Shown here: piece by piece, positions 9,701 through 16,797 of the stretch
Layout: every line of letters begins with the position of its first letter
How positions within the stretch are numbered: position 1 is the stretch's first letter
Translations under genes and position numbers: made by a program
Notes under the pieces: generated by a model
Database searches by the model: none
Told to the model about the DNA's origin: nothing
The model's input: the letters and a program-made list of their open reading frames with translations, nothing else
Assembly (NCBI RefSeq): GCF_000419765.1
Contig: NZ_ATTQ01000012.1
Coordinates: 62,001 to 126,000 of the forward strand
Source of the DNA: Rhizobium mongolense USDA 1844
Lineage (GTDB): Bacteria > Pseudomonadota > Alphaproteobacteria > Rhizobiales > Rhizobiaceae
DNA: 64,000 nt
Direction: 5' to 3'

Positions 9701-10005
9701 GCATATTCCGTCGAACCGACCAGGTCGCAGAACAGGATGGTCAGCGGCCTTCGTTCCACGGGCACCATCGGCCGCTGACGCGGCTCGTGGGCATCGTCCA
9801 GCTGTGCGATGGCGGAGAGGATTTTTCGGCGCGGACCGAGAGGGATTCCAAGCTCTTTGAGGTCATCGTCGGACAAAAGACGAAGCGTGTCGAAATCAAT
9901 CTGCGCCTGCGCAAAAGCTTCCCCAAGCCGACTGAGGCCGAGCGTGTTCAACCATTTTGAAACCTCGTCCATCGAATTTTCTGCCCCAAATCCGTCCTTC
10001 GGCAT
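6730..10005 (-). CDS. SAM domain / class III cyclase / AAA ATPase / TPR multidomain protein
   Basis: 1091 residues. In order: a SAM domain (about 12-75, EVSKWLNTLGLSRLGEAFAQ onward), a class III nucleotidyl cyclase domain (about 85-270, first metal Asp in LFCDLVGSTEY, second in YIGDALQALFG), a Walker A in LISGEAGIGKSRLIF (about 315) starting an AAA/NACHT-like ATPase module, then a long helical region of TPR-like repeats to the end. This is the soluble MalT/adenylyl-cyclase architecture frequent in Rhizobiales. Predicted to be a cytoplasmic cAMP-forming sensor gated by its ATPase/TPR part. The usual GDG is GDA here. The ATG at residue 12 (MDEVSKW, at 9972) is an alternative start. Monocistronic. 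Confidence 0.88.
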   Translation of the reverse strand: MPKDGFGAENSMDEVSKWLNTLGLSRLGEAFAQAQIDFDTLRLLSDDDLKELGIPLGPRRKILSAIAQLDDAHEPRQRPMVPVERRPLTILFCDLVGSTEYAARLDPEDFSNLTQTYLNRCAALVHAHSGFTANYIGDALQALFGYPTAEEDDAERAIRLGFSLIQAMPQIETPDGSRLQIRIGIASGLVVVGDFAGAPAGVSTVAFGPVPNLAQRLQTLAAPQTILADQKTRDAANGAFDFVDLGAKSLKGFGDPVRIWRVDKARRLENRFEKRTHLTKLVGRRAELDRLRELADGIVAEKSGRAILISGEAGIGKSRLIFEARSRASHFKALTLQCAPAYSNSALYPFLDLLKRHAGINDAAPAKANVELLETILASSDIPLSQTLPVFSRLLAIEQTDYSLPDLTSKEQQTIVRRFFVEWLQGMSQADPLWLTIEDEQWIDPSSGDVLKALIDEVRFAPMLIVVTSREAALQAPLKNPSLHGLRLKRLTRFEAQALCRVLAEGSTMTDAANDFVLARAEGVPLYVEELCRAVADGHAASILKEGPDAAADIPVTLQSFLLSRLDKLGNGKMIAQMAAVIGRVFNIGLLAHLSGLSEEALVSILDRLIQAGLIAPQPAINWPSYSFTHALLQEAAQATLLRDRRRQLHQLVAEGIEKLYPRQAAEHPEVLAQHLAAAGLYQRAADCWLTAGRKTGATWAKVEAANMFANGLECLQKLPPSRERDQKCLRLELERGDVLYATFGHVTLEGSAAYRNVMSLSESLGDPEAGIRALDGLFGTALNSARFADAEWASDQLLDMGRQQQNLKALVLGMQFKGMCLFSQGKLEEARQYLEEALDYRAKADEVGSDFPNMTMIYLSWTLHLLGHHERAIMLYHEAEQGARQQSDYQLAGWLGNGCVLMALRKDVAALQAMVDELGPLAKANGFQLWANLASFFQGWAMVHAHHDGRGLKQMRGTCDNLGEQQIDKPCYLGLLAEANLALGEFEGAARVIDEALALTKKTGEHYFTAELLRLGGVAGLYLKGDAHSAERAFRKSAAFAQKQGAKTWELKATQSLAELHRSTGRKTRVERRLDAITGWFEGQNKTARG

Positions 10006-10335
10006 TCACGCTGATCTGCTGAGGTCAATCGCAATCACGCCGCCGGTGTCGTCGTCCTGCGGCGTCCCATTCATATTACATGGAGCACTGAGTAAAGCGG
10101 AATATTCAACTCGTCTAAATTTAGCAATTTCTTTCTTATTATTTCAATATAATGTACTCTAGCGTCAGTTGGGGACTTCATCAAACAGTGCATCGCGAGT
10201 GCGGCGGCTTCGGGCCCAGTCGAACGACCTATGCTGATGGGGAGAGAAGAGATGTTCGGCAGTAACCTCGCAACCTCTTCGCTGCGCAAGGCATCTGCCG
10301 ATCTTCAATCGAGGGGCGATCAACAGGAGGGAAAC
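10006..10335. other. AT-rich divergent spacer between the large cyclase and the SnoaL-like gene
   Basis: 330 bases, clearly more AT-rich than the flanks around 10075-10155. It must contain the promoters of both divergent genes. A TATAAT at 10148-10153 is a fair rightward -10 candidate, but there is no good -35 at the right distance. A frame open from 10231 is the in-frame extension of the downstream gene and is probably untranslated. Confidence 0.5.
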
Positions 10336-10956
10336 GTGGCTATTCTTCGAAAAGAGAAATGGGCGACCAATATACCTGCTGCATTCATGCTGGCGGCGGC
10401 TTCCGCGATCTGGCTGATATCCGATCGACCGGCGTTGGCCGTGGACCCAGTCTGCGACGACCCCACCGCCAAGAACTGGACATACCCGATTACGAACCCC
10501 GAACCGGCCGAACGGCAAGCGATTATGGATCTGATCCACCGGTATTACTGGGCGCTGGACGAAAAGAATGCAGCCGCCATTGCCGAGATGTTTACGCGCG
10601 ATGCGAACTATCAGGTCTGCAGCGGAGGCGGAGGGCTCAAGCGCGACAGGCGCAAGGGGCCGGACGAAGTGGCGACCTATTTCAAGAACCTTTTTAGCAA
10701 CCTCGATCATGCAGAATCGCGCGTCCGGCACTTTGAAAGCAATACGCTCCTGAACATTGTCGATCCGAATGCCCCGGGGACGGTTGAAGCAAAGTCTGCC
10801 ATGCTGGCAGTCATCCAGCGGGCTGACAACGAAGTGCCTACGCTCGACTATGCCGCGGTTTTAAGGGCGGTTTTCGTCAAGGAGAACGGTGCCTGGAAGT
10901 TCGACATGCTAACGCTCATCACCGACGAGCCGAAGGTCATGGTGCGAGCACGATGA
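10336..10956 (+). CDS. Exported SnoaL/NTF2-like protein
   Basis: 206 residues from a GTG at 10336, chosen because AGGAGG lies directly upstream and because the protein then begins with a good signal peptide (basic start, hydrophobic AAFMLAAASAIWLI, cut near ALA-VD). The frame extends upstream to 10231 but that start has no such support. The mature part is an NTF2-like cone of the SnoaL type: DLIHRYYWALDEKNAAAIAEMF (helix and first strand), then KGPDEVATYFKN and a C-terminal sheet ending WKFDMLTLI. Members bind or turn over small hydrophobic molecules; some have no known activity. Followed 44 bases later by the haem protein gene, so the two are probably co-expressed in the periplasm. Confidence 0.72.
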   Translation: MAILRKEKWATNIPAAFMLAAASAIWLISDRPALAVDPVCDDPTAKNWTYPITNPEPAERQAIMDLIHRYYWALDEKNAAAIAEMFTRDANYQVCSGGGGLKRDRRKGPDEVATYFKNLFSNLDHAESRVRHFESNTLLNIVDPNAPGTVEAKSAMLAVIQRADNEVPTLDYAAVLRAVFVKENGAWKFDMLTLITDEPKVMVRAR

Positions 10957-11000
10957 GGGAGAGCTGTTCGAGACGGGGGTCTGTGCCGGAGGAGTAGGAA

Positions 11001-12818
11001 ATGGGTGTGAGGACGATCGGCTTCGCATTCATGATCGGCGCCGTTGCATTTGCCCTCGCCAATGCATCGGATCAAGACGTCGCTGGCGAACTGCCCGACG
11101 AAAGGTTCGCCGAAACCGTGCATCGTTGGAACGGTGCCTTCCTCTGGGAGCCGGCATCGGCCAGCACCAACATCACGACCCGGTTCGGTGACGAGGTCCG
11201 TGCGGTTTTCGGGCCGATCCCGGACGCAGATTGCGCCGGCGGGGGTGCGAAAACGATCCCGCTCGAAGTCGACGGCAATATCGTCGACCTGCAACCAAAC
11301 CCCAACAAGGCGGGCAATCCGCTGGAATTCGAACACCGGGATGCGGACGGCACCCTAGTCAAGTGGACGGCAAGCATTCCAAAATGCGATAAGCCGTCAC
11401 TTGCCGGCAACGTCACTTACTGCGGCTTGAATTCGCGTCTGAACCGCGTCGTGAAAGGCAATGTGGAATGGCTTTTCTTGTGCCGCAAATCCAATGCCAG
11501 CCTGGAGCTTGAGCCTGATCCTTATTGGCAGCGGTCAAATCCGAAATTCTCGCGCTTCGGCTCGATCGGGTTCAACAGGGGCACCGGCGAGATCGTGTTC
11601 TTCGACGGCCGCAAGGACCAGGAGGTGTTCGACTGGTCAAAGCCGTTCGTTCCGCCGGGCGGTCGGTCATATTCCGACACAGCCGGGCGGGCGGCGGCAG
11701 AAGCGCTTTACGATCAGACGTTTCAAATTGAATGTTCGGCATGCCACGACAACAAGAATCCCTACGTCATCAACCCGCATATCGGACAGGCAAGAGTTGG
11801 TTATCCGGACGGCAAAAATGATCCGAGAGCCCGGGCCTTCAGCCTCGGCGCCTATCTTCCAAGACTACCCCGCGATGAGAGGACGCCCTTTCGCGTCATC
11901 GGGTCCGGCTATACCAGCACCTATGCGGCCGAACTGAAGAACGCAAGCACGGTACGAGATCCGAACGGCGACTGCACGGAGTGCCACACGCTGACGACGC
12001 AGACGACCGGGCAGCGTCTCGCACCTGACGCGGTTGGGCGTGAGCCGTTCATTTCCAATCCCAGCTGGGCGCAGCTTCTAAAGCTTCGCGCCGAGAAGGA
12101 AAATTACCGGCAAGTGGATCTGCACCGGACGGAATGGGCACGGCGCTCGGGCGGCGGCAGAATTCATCCATGGATGGTTCCGGCAAACGGTAACGATGTA
12201 TCCGGCCACTCATCGCAGATCAGCCTTGACGCCTGGCGCGAGCTCAGCGATTGCCTATGGGGCAGCGGCGGGCCGGAATGCGGCTACCGGCCGCTCTACA
12301 CGCCCTGTCCCGCTCCGGGAAAAGGGGCGGGCGGTGACGGATCGGCTCCGGGCGACCTCGCTGTCACCGTTTTGCCGCCGGACCCCGGCCTCCCCGCGCG
12401 GCGTATTCGTGTGAGCTGGAAGTACCTCAACAGCTACGGCGAAGTCCCCGGCCGAGACGACGTGCGGTTCAACATGGCCGTCAGGGAGAGCCTCATTCCT
12501 GCAGCAGGCGAAAAGCCGCATGCGAAGGACTATCCAAGTTTGAATGAAGCGATGGGCAAAGATTTCCGGGCGCTTCGCCCGAAGGTCGGGTTGTCCGGTT
12601 CGGCACGACTGATGCAGGACGCCTCCTATCTCGGACACGCACGATATTCCGAGCCGTCGAGTTCTATGGAACCCCGGGAATACCGGCTGGACTTTCCCGG
12701 CACCTGCAATCGCCGATATGCGATCCGCATCCTTCCGAAGAGATTTTGCTTCGACCAAAGCAATGTTGCCTTTGGCTTCGAGGACTATCTGTTTTTAGCG
12801 GATGTGCGATGCGATTGA
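11001..12818 (+). CDS. Periplasmic two-haem c-type cytochrome-like protein of unknown function
   Basis: 605 residues with a signal peptide (FAFMIGAVAFALANA, cut near residue 23). Two CXXCH haem-attachment motifs are present: Cys245-Ser-Ala-Cys248-His249 and Cys325-Thr-Glu-Cys328-His329. The region before them (24-240) is rich in beta structure with several further cysteines (ADCAGG, PKCDKPS, YCGL, LFLCRKS). The part after residue 400 is Pro/Gly-rich and contains CLWGSGGPECGY. It does not look like a di-haem peroxidase or a simple class I cytochrome. A GGAGGAG site precedes the ATG. The neighbour is the exported SnoaL-like protein. A periplasmic redox role is likely; the substrate is unknown. 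Confidence 0.7.
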   Translation: MGVRTIGFAFMIGAVAFALANASDQDVAGELPDERFAETVHRWNGAFLWEPASASTNITTRFGDEVRAVFGPIPDADCAGGGAKTIPLEVDGNIVDLQPNPNKAGNPLEFEHRDADGTLVKWTASIPKCDKPSLAGNVTYCGLNSRLNRVVKGNVEWLFLCRKSNASLELEPDPYWQRSNPKFSRFGSIGFNRGTGEIVFFDGRKDQEVFDWSKPFVPPGGRSYSDTAGRAAAEALYDQTFQIECSACHDNKNPYVINPHIGQARVGYPDGKNDPRARAFSLGAYLPRLPRDERTPFRVIGSGYTSTYAAELKNASTVRDPNGDCTECHTLTTQTTGQRLAPDAVGREPFISNPSWAQLLKLRAEKENYRQVDLHRTEWARRSGGGRIHPWMVPANGNDVSGHSSQISLDAWRELSDCLWGSGGPECGYRPLYTPCPAPGKGAGGDGSAPGDLAVTVLPPDPGLPARRIRVSWKYLNSYGEVPGRDDVRFNMAVRESLIPAAGEKPHAKDYPSLNEAMGKDFRALRPKVGLSGSARLMQDASYLGHARYSEPSSSMEPREYRLDFPGTCNRRYAIRILPKRFCFDQSNVAFGFEDYLFLADVRCD

Positions 12819-12843
12819 TGGCCGCGACTGGAGCTGCGGCCAT
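12818..12843. terminator. Hairpin between convergent genes (bidirectional terminator-like)
   Basis: ATGGCCGC (12818-12825) and GCGGCCAT (12836-12843) form a perfect 8-bp stem with a 10-base loop, exactly between the end of the cytochrome-like gene and the end of the leftward MFS gene. There is no U-run, so it is terminator-like by position and stability only. Confidence 0.5.
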
Positions 12844-12852
12844 CTCTTGGGT

Positions 12853-14298
12853 TCAGGATGGCATGACCCGATCGCAGGCAAGATCGCGGCAGCGCCTGAT
12901 GCCCATGGCAGTGATCAGCGCGCCAGCCACGGCGGCTGCGACCGGGACGATCAGCGCCGTTTGAAGCGATACCAGCCGGGCTTCGGCAGATGTGGCTTCG
13001 CCAAGAACATAGGCGCCGATGGCACTTGCACCCGACAGGCCGAGGGCTGCGCCGAACTGAAAGGCGGTATTGACCAGACCGCCGGCCAGCCCCTGTTCGT
13101 GTTCATGAATGCCGTCGGTGGCAGCGATTGTCAGCGGGCTGTAGGCGATCGAGAAGGCCAGTCCGAGCAAAAGCATGCTTGGGAAGATTGCGGCATATGT
13201 CCAGTCAAGCTCCATCCGCAACAGCAATGCGTAGGAGATGGCGGCAAGAACGAAGCCTGCGAAGATAACGCGGTCGTTTCCGAAGCGATCGACAAGCCTG
13301 GGCGTGAGGATCGGAGCGACGACCGCGTCGATACCGATCACAAGCATCGCAATGCTGGTCTGCATCGGCGTCCAGCCAAGCAGCTCCTGGAGATAGAGAG
13401 TCGCGATAAACTGGAAGCCGAAGAACGACCCGGCAAACAGCAGCGCTCCGAGGTTCGACCGGACGAGGGAGCCGGAGCGGAATATTCCGAAACGCACGAG
13501 CGGCGCGGCGGACAGGCGCTCGATCAGGAAGAAGGCAAGCCACAGGGCCGCGCTCACGCCGAATATGCCCAGCGTCCATGCCAAGTTCTGGTCGGGATGT
13601 TCGAGGCGGGTCACGCCATGAACCGCAAGCAGCATCGCTGCTGTGAGCGTAACGGCGCCTGGGATGTCGAAGCGCTCCCTGGTGGCTCTAGACTGCCTGT
13701 CGGCGATGAGCCTGATCGCGGCGACAAAGATGAGGAGCGCCAGGATCACCGGCGCAAAGAACACCCAGCGCCAGTCGATTGCAGCAAGCAATCCGCCCAG
13801 GACGAGCCCGAGCGAGAAACCGGCGGAAGCCGTGGAGGCGTAGATGGTCACTGCGCGGTTGCGCTGGGGGCCCTCCGGAAAATTCGTCGCGACGAGCGCC
13901 AGGCCCGCCGGTGTCATGAATGCCGAGGCAGCGCCTGTGACGAAGCGGGCCAACAGGAGCATCCAGCCCTCCGTCGCAAGGCCGCCGAGTCCGGAGAATG
14001 CAATGAAGACGGCAAGTGCGGAAAGGAAGACCCGGCGTTTGCCGAAAATGTCCGCAGCACGGCCGCCGAGCAGCATGAAACCGGCATAGCCCAGCACATA
14101 GGCGCTCACCACGCCACTGAGCGTGGTTGTCGTCAGATTAAGATCGGCCCGGATTGCCGGAAGCGCGATATTGAGCATGGCAACATCGATGCCCTCAAGA
14201 AAGATGGCTCCGCAGAGGACGATCAGCGTCGCTGCGGCACGCGGCGTCATAGGTGCGGCGCCGGCTTCGGAAGAAGAAAGGGTCGTGGACATAAGCAT
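12853..14298 (-). CDS. MFS transporter, DHA2-type (14 helices), probable drug/solvent exporter
   Basis: 481 residues, uniformly hydrophobic, about 14 predicted helices. The first helix carries DVAMLNIALPAI, the DHA2 version of motif D1, and loop 2-3 has RAADIFGKRR (motif A). GAASAFMTPAGLALV and TIYASTASAGFSLGLVLGG correspond to the helix 4-5 antiporter region. Such proteins export drugs, dyes or toxic metabolites using the proton gradient. Divergent from an HxlR regulator gene with a gap of about 90 bases, the usual arrangement for HxlR-controlled detoxification genes. Substrate unknown. Confidence 0.88.
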   Translation of the reverse strand: MLMSTTLSSSEAGAAPMTPRAAATLIVLCGAIFLEGIDVAMLNIALPAIRADLNLTTTTLSGVVSAYVLGYAGFMLLGGRAADIFGKRRVFLSALAVFIAFSGLGGLATEGWMLLLARFVTGAASAFMTPAGLALVATNFPEGPQRNRAVTIYASTASAGFSLGLVLGGLLAAIDWRWVFFAPVILALLIFVAAIRLIADRQSRATRERFDIPGAVTLTAAMLLAVHGVTRLEHPDQNLAWTLGIFGVSAALWLAFFLIERLSAAPLVRFGIFRSGSLVRSNLGALLFAGSFFGFQFIATLYLQELLGWTPMQTSIAMLVIGIDAVVAPILTPRLVDRFGNDRVIFAGFVLAAISYALLLRMELDWTYAAIFPSMLLLGLAFSIAYSPLTIAATDGIHEHEQGLAGGLVNTAFQFGAALGLSGASAIGAYVLGEATSAEARLVSLQTALIVPVAAAVAGALITAMGIRRCRDLACDRVMPS

Positions 14299-14389
14299 GG
14301 TCCTTCGTTGACGATGAAGAGAGTGAGTGACTTTTCGTCAGTCAGTTCTCTCTTGTAACCGTCAAACAATTAGGTCATGCTTCGGACCC

Positions 14390-14824
14390 ATGAAAGAAGG
14401 CACTTTAAACTCACCGAGTAACCTTTGCAGCAGCGAGGCGGATTACGACGTCCTGCAATGGGATGTGCGCGAAGGCTGCGAGGTGCGGCAGATCCTCGAT
14501 CGGATCGCCGATAAATGGTCGCTGCTGGTGATCGCTCTTCTGGAAAAGCGCACGCTCCGCTTCACGCAATTGCGCAACAGCATCGAAGGCATCAGCCAGC
14601 GCATGCTGACGACCACCTTGCGCAACCTCGAACGCGACGGAATTATCGAGCGAACGGTCTATCCCGTCGTGCCGCCGCGTGTGGAATATGCGCTGTCGCC
14701 CCTCGGCTGCACGCTGCACGAAACCATCCGTGCGCTGGTGGGGTGGACGGAATCGAACCAGGCTGAAATTCTGGCGGCCCGAGCCCGTTATGACGCCAAG
14801 GCAGCCAGCGCTGGTGAAAGGTGA
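14390..14824 (+). CDS. HxlR-family transcriptional regulator
   Basis: 144 residues from the ATG at 14390; a longer frame from 14327 lacks family similarity in its first 21 residues. The winged helix is typical: CEVRQILDRIADKWSLLVI (helices 1-2), RFTQLRNSIEGISQRMLTTTL (recognition helix) and the wing RTVYPVVPPRVEYALSPLG. HxlR proteins act as dimers and respond to aldehydes, quinones or oxidative stress. It probably controls the divergent MFS exporter. The Ldh-family gene starts only eight bases after its stop, so some read-through into the next locus is possible. Confidence 0.9.
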   Translation: MKEGTLNSPSNLCSSEADYDVLQWDVREGCEVRQILDRIADKWSLLVIALLEKRTLRFTQLRNSIEGISQRMLTTTLRNLERDGIIERTVYPVVPPRVEYALSPLGCTLHETIRALVGWTESNQAEILAARARYDAKAASAGER

Positions 14825-14831
14825 TTTGCCG

Positions 14832-15908
14832 ATGCCGACTGAACATCCGACTTCGCCTGTAAGGGCGACGCTTACTTCCATCGATCGCTTCTGTCGCGCC
14901 GTCTTCATTGCAGCGGGTGCTGACGAGGCTACCAGCGATGGAGCGACGCGGGCGATGATGCATGGGACGCGGCTCGGCATCGACAGCCACGGTGTTAGGC
15001 TCTTGCCGCATTATGTCAAAGGCTTGATCGAAGGCCGCATCAACCGGCAGCCGAAAGTGGCGCTTGCTTCGGCATTCGGAGCGGTCGGTGTGCTCGACGC
15101 CGATAATGGCCATGGAGGGCTTGCGACCTTCGTGGCGATGGATCATGCGGTCGATTTTGCCGACCGTCATGGCATCAGCGCTGTGGCCATCCGCAATTCC
15201 TCGCATTTCGGGCCGGCCGGCGCCTATGCGCTTCAGGCGGCCCGGCGGAGCTTTATCGGTCTTGCGTTCTGCAATTCCGACAGTTTTGTCCGCTTGCATG
15301 ACGGCGCGATGCGCTTTCACGGCACCAATCCGATCGCCTGTGCGGTGCCGGTTCCCAACGACAATCCCTGGCTCTTCGACATGGCCACCAGCGCGGTACC
15401 TTATAACCGCGTTCAGCTTTACAGGAGCCTTGGAAAGAGTTTGCCGGCCGGTACGGCTTCGGATAGCCGCGGCTACGATACCACCGACCCGGAAGAGGCC
15501 GATATGCTGGCGCCGCTTGGCGGTGAATTCGGCTTCAAGGGGGCAGGGTTGGCCGGAATCTCCGAAATCCTCAGCGCCGTCCTGACCGGCATGAAATTGA
15601 GCTTCGACATCGCGCCAATGCCCGGTCCGGACTTCTCGGCACCGCGCGGACTGGGTGCCTTCGTGCTGGCGATGAAGCCCGAGGCTTTCCTGGACAGAAA
15701 ACGGTTCGACGCTGCCATGACGCGTTATCTGGAGACGCTGCGCAATTCGCCGGCCCGCGATGACTTGAACGTCATGGCGCCAGGCGACCGCGAATGGAAA
15801 GTCGCCGAGGACCGCGAGAAAAATGGTGTCGAACTCGACCCTGCCACAGCGGAATCCTTTGCGGCGCTTGCCGCACGTTACGCTCTGAAGCCGCCGTTCG
15901 GTCCATAG
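14832..15908 (+). CDS. Ldh-family (YiaK/DlgD-like) NAD(P)H-dependent oxidoreductase
   Basis: 358 residues from the ATG at 14832, which follows GAAAGGTGAT. The frame opens earlier inside the HxlR gene, but that part is not Ldh-like. Family marks are IDSHGVRLLPHYV (about 45-57), the active-site region AIRNSSHFGPAGAYAL with its conserved His, and TNPIACAVP. The malate/L-lactate dehydrogenase family includes 2,3-diketo-L-gulonate reductase (YiaK), delta1-piperideine-2-carboxylate reductase and ureidoglycolate dehydrogenase. The adjacent TRAP genes and L-idonate dehydrogenase-like gene make a sugar-acid reductase the best guess, as in the yiaKLMNO locus. Exact substrate uncertain. Confidence 0.85.
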   Translation: MPTEHPTSPVRATLTSIDRFCRAVFIAAGADEATSDGATRAMMHGTRLGIDSHGVRLLPHYVKGLIEGRINRQPKVALASAFGAVGVLDADNGHGGLATFVAMDHAVDFADRHGISAVAIRNSSHFGPAGAYALQAARRSFIGLAFCNSDSFVRLHDGAMRFHGTNPIACAVPVPNDNPWLFDMATSAVPYNRVQLYRSLGKSLPAGTASDSRGYDTTDPEEADMLAPLGGEFGFKGAGLAGISEILSAVLTGMKLSFDIAPMPGPDFSAPRGLGAFVLAMKPEAFLDRKRFDAAMTRYLETLRNSPARDDLNVMAPGDREWKVAEDREKNGVELDPATAESFAALAARYALKPPFGP

Positions 15909-15927
15909 AGCCCGTCCTTGCGGCGGA

Positions 15928-15956
15928 TTGACGCACAGGACGATCAATGTTACGAA
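15928..15956 (+). promoter_or_regulatory. Promoter of the second GntR-TRAP operon
   Basis: TTGACG (15928-15933) and TACGAA (15951-15956) are separated by exactly 17 bases, giving a predicted start site near 15963. The position, about 60 bases upstream of the gntR start and directly before the operator-like repeat at 15963-15987, supports it. Confidence 0.6.
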
Positions 15957-15962
15957 TGGATG

Positions 15963-15987
15963 AATTGGTCAGGCCACTTGGCCAATT
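15963..15987. promoter_or_regulatory. Candidate GntR operator at the transcription start of the second TRAP operon
   Basis: AATTGGTC (15963-15970) and GGCCAATT (15980-15987) form an 8-bp inverted repeat with one mismatch and a 9-base spacer. The left part also contains TGGTCAGGCCA, close to the FadR-subfamily consensus TnGTnnnACnA. It sits at the predicted start site, where bound repressor would block initiation. The likely ligand protein is the GntR encoded directly downstream. Confidence 0.6.
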
Positions 15988-16021
15988 GCGCGTTTGAGGA
16001 GAAGCGCGCAAGGGAGGCTAG

Positions 16022-16774
16022 ATGTTTTCGGCTGTTGAATCGCGCCGCCTTTACCGGCAGGTGGCGGACCAAATTCGTTCGATGATTGCGACTGGCGAAC
16101 TGGCCGTTGGACAGCGCCTCCCGCCGGAGCGCGAACTGGCCGAAAAGCTGGCGGTCTCGCGTCCGACCATTCGCGAAGCATTGATCGTGCTGGAAGTGGA
16201 AGGGCTCGTGCATATCCGCATGGGCTCGGGAATTTATGTCGCCCGCAGGCACACCGTTCAGCCCGCTCAGCCGGAGCGCGAACCGTTCGAAGGGCCCTTC
16301 GAGCTGCTACAAGCCCGCTCCATCATCGAATGCGCGATCGCCGAGGAGGCTGCGCAGCGAGCAACCTCAAGCCACATTGCCGTGCTCGACGAGAACCTGC
16401 AGCAGATGGCAAGCGTTGTGAACGATACCGATGCGGCGCTCGGAATCGACCGCGCCTTCCACACGGCAATTGCCGGCATCGTCGGAAATGCCGCGCTCAT
16501 CCGCTTCACCGGCGAGATCTACGATCAGCGCATGACGCCGTATTTCGAGAAGCTGGCAAGCCATTTCGAGGGACCGGATTCCTGGACGCGCGCGATGGAG
16601 GAGCATCGCGCCATCAGAGATGCGATCGCCGCCAATGACCCCGCAGCCGCCAAACAGGCCATGCGGACGCATCTCGACAGATCGCAGAAGAGATTTTCCG
16701 AAGGCTTCGGGGAGGAGCTGTTCGGGGAAGACGAAGGCGGCCGCGCTGCGGCCCGGAGAAATGCAAAGATCTAA
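16022..16774 (+). CDS. FadR-type GntR regulator of the sugar-acid TRAP operon
   Basis: 250 residues. The winged helix (about 8-75) has RQVADQIRSMIATGELAVGQ, RLPPERELAEKLAVSRPTIREA and the wing VHIRMGSGIYV. The FCD domain (about 95-225) includes GIDRAFHTAIAGIVGN and HRAIRDAIAANDPAAAKQAM. GGGAGG precedes the ATG. It is the first gene of a rightward unit continuing into dctP, dctQ, dctM and an idonate dehydrogenase-like gene, and its own promoter carries an operator-like repeat, so autorepression released by the imported acid or an intermediate is likely. Confidence 0.9.
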   Translation: MFSAVESRRLYRQVADQIRSMIATGELAVGQRLPPERELAEKLAVSRPTIREALIVLEVEGLVHIRMGSGIYVARRHTVQPAQPEREPFEGPFELLQARSIIECAIAEEAAQRATSSHIAVLDENLQQMASVVNDTDAALGIDRAFHTAIAGIVGNAALIRFTGEIYDQRMTPYFEKLASHFEGPDSWTRAMEEHRAIRDAIAANDPAAAKQAMRTHLDRSQKRFSEGFGEELFGEDEGGRAAARRNAKI

Positions 16775-16797
16775 CGCAAGCTCGGGAGGAAAGAGCG

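Noticed and set aside
12802..14358. 518-codon plus-strand frame across the MFS gene
   Set aside because: Shadow of the 14-helix MFS exporter; charged low-complexity product and no ribosome site.
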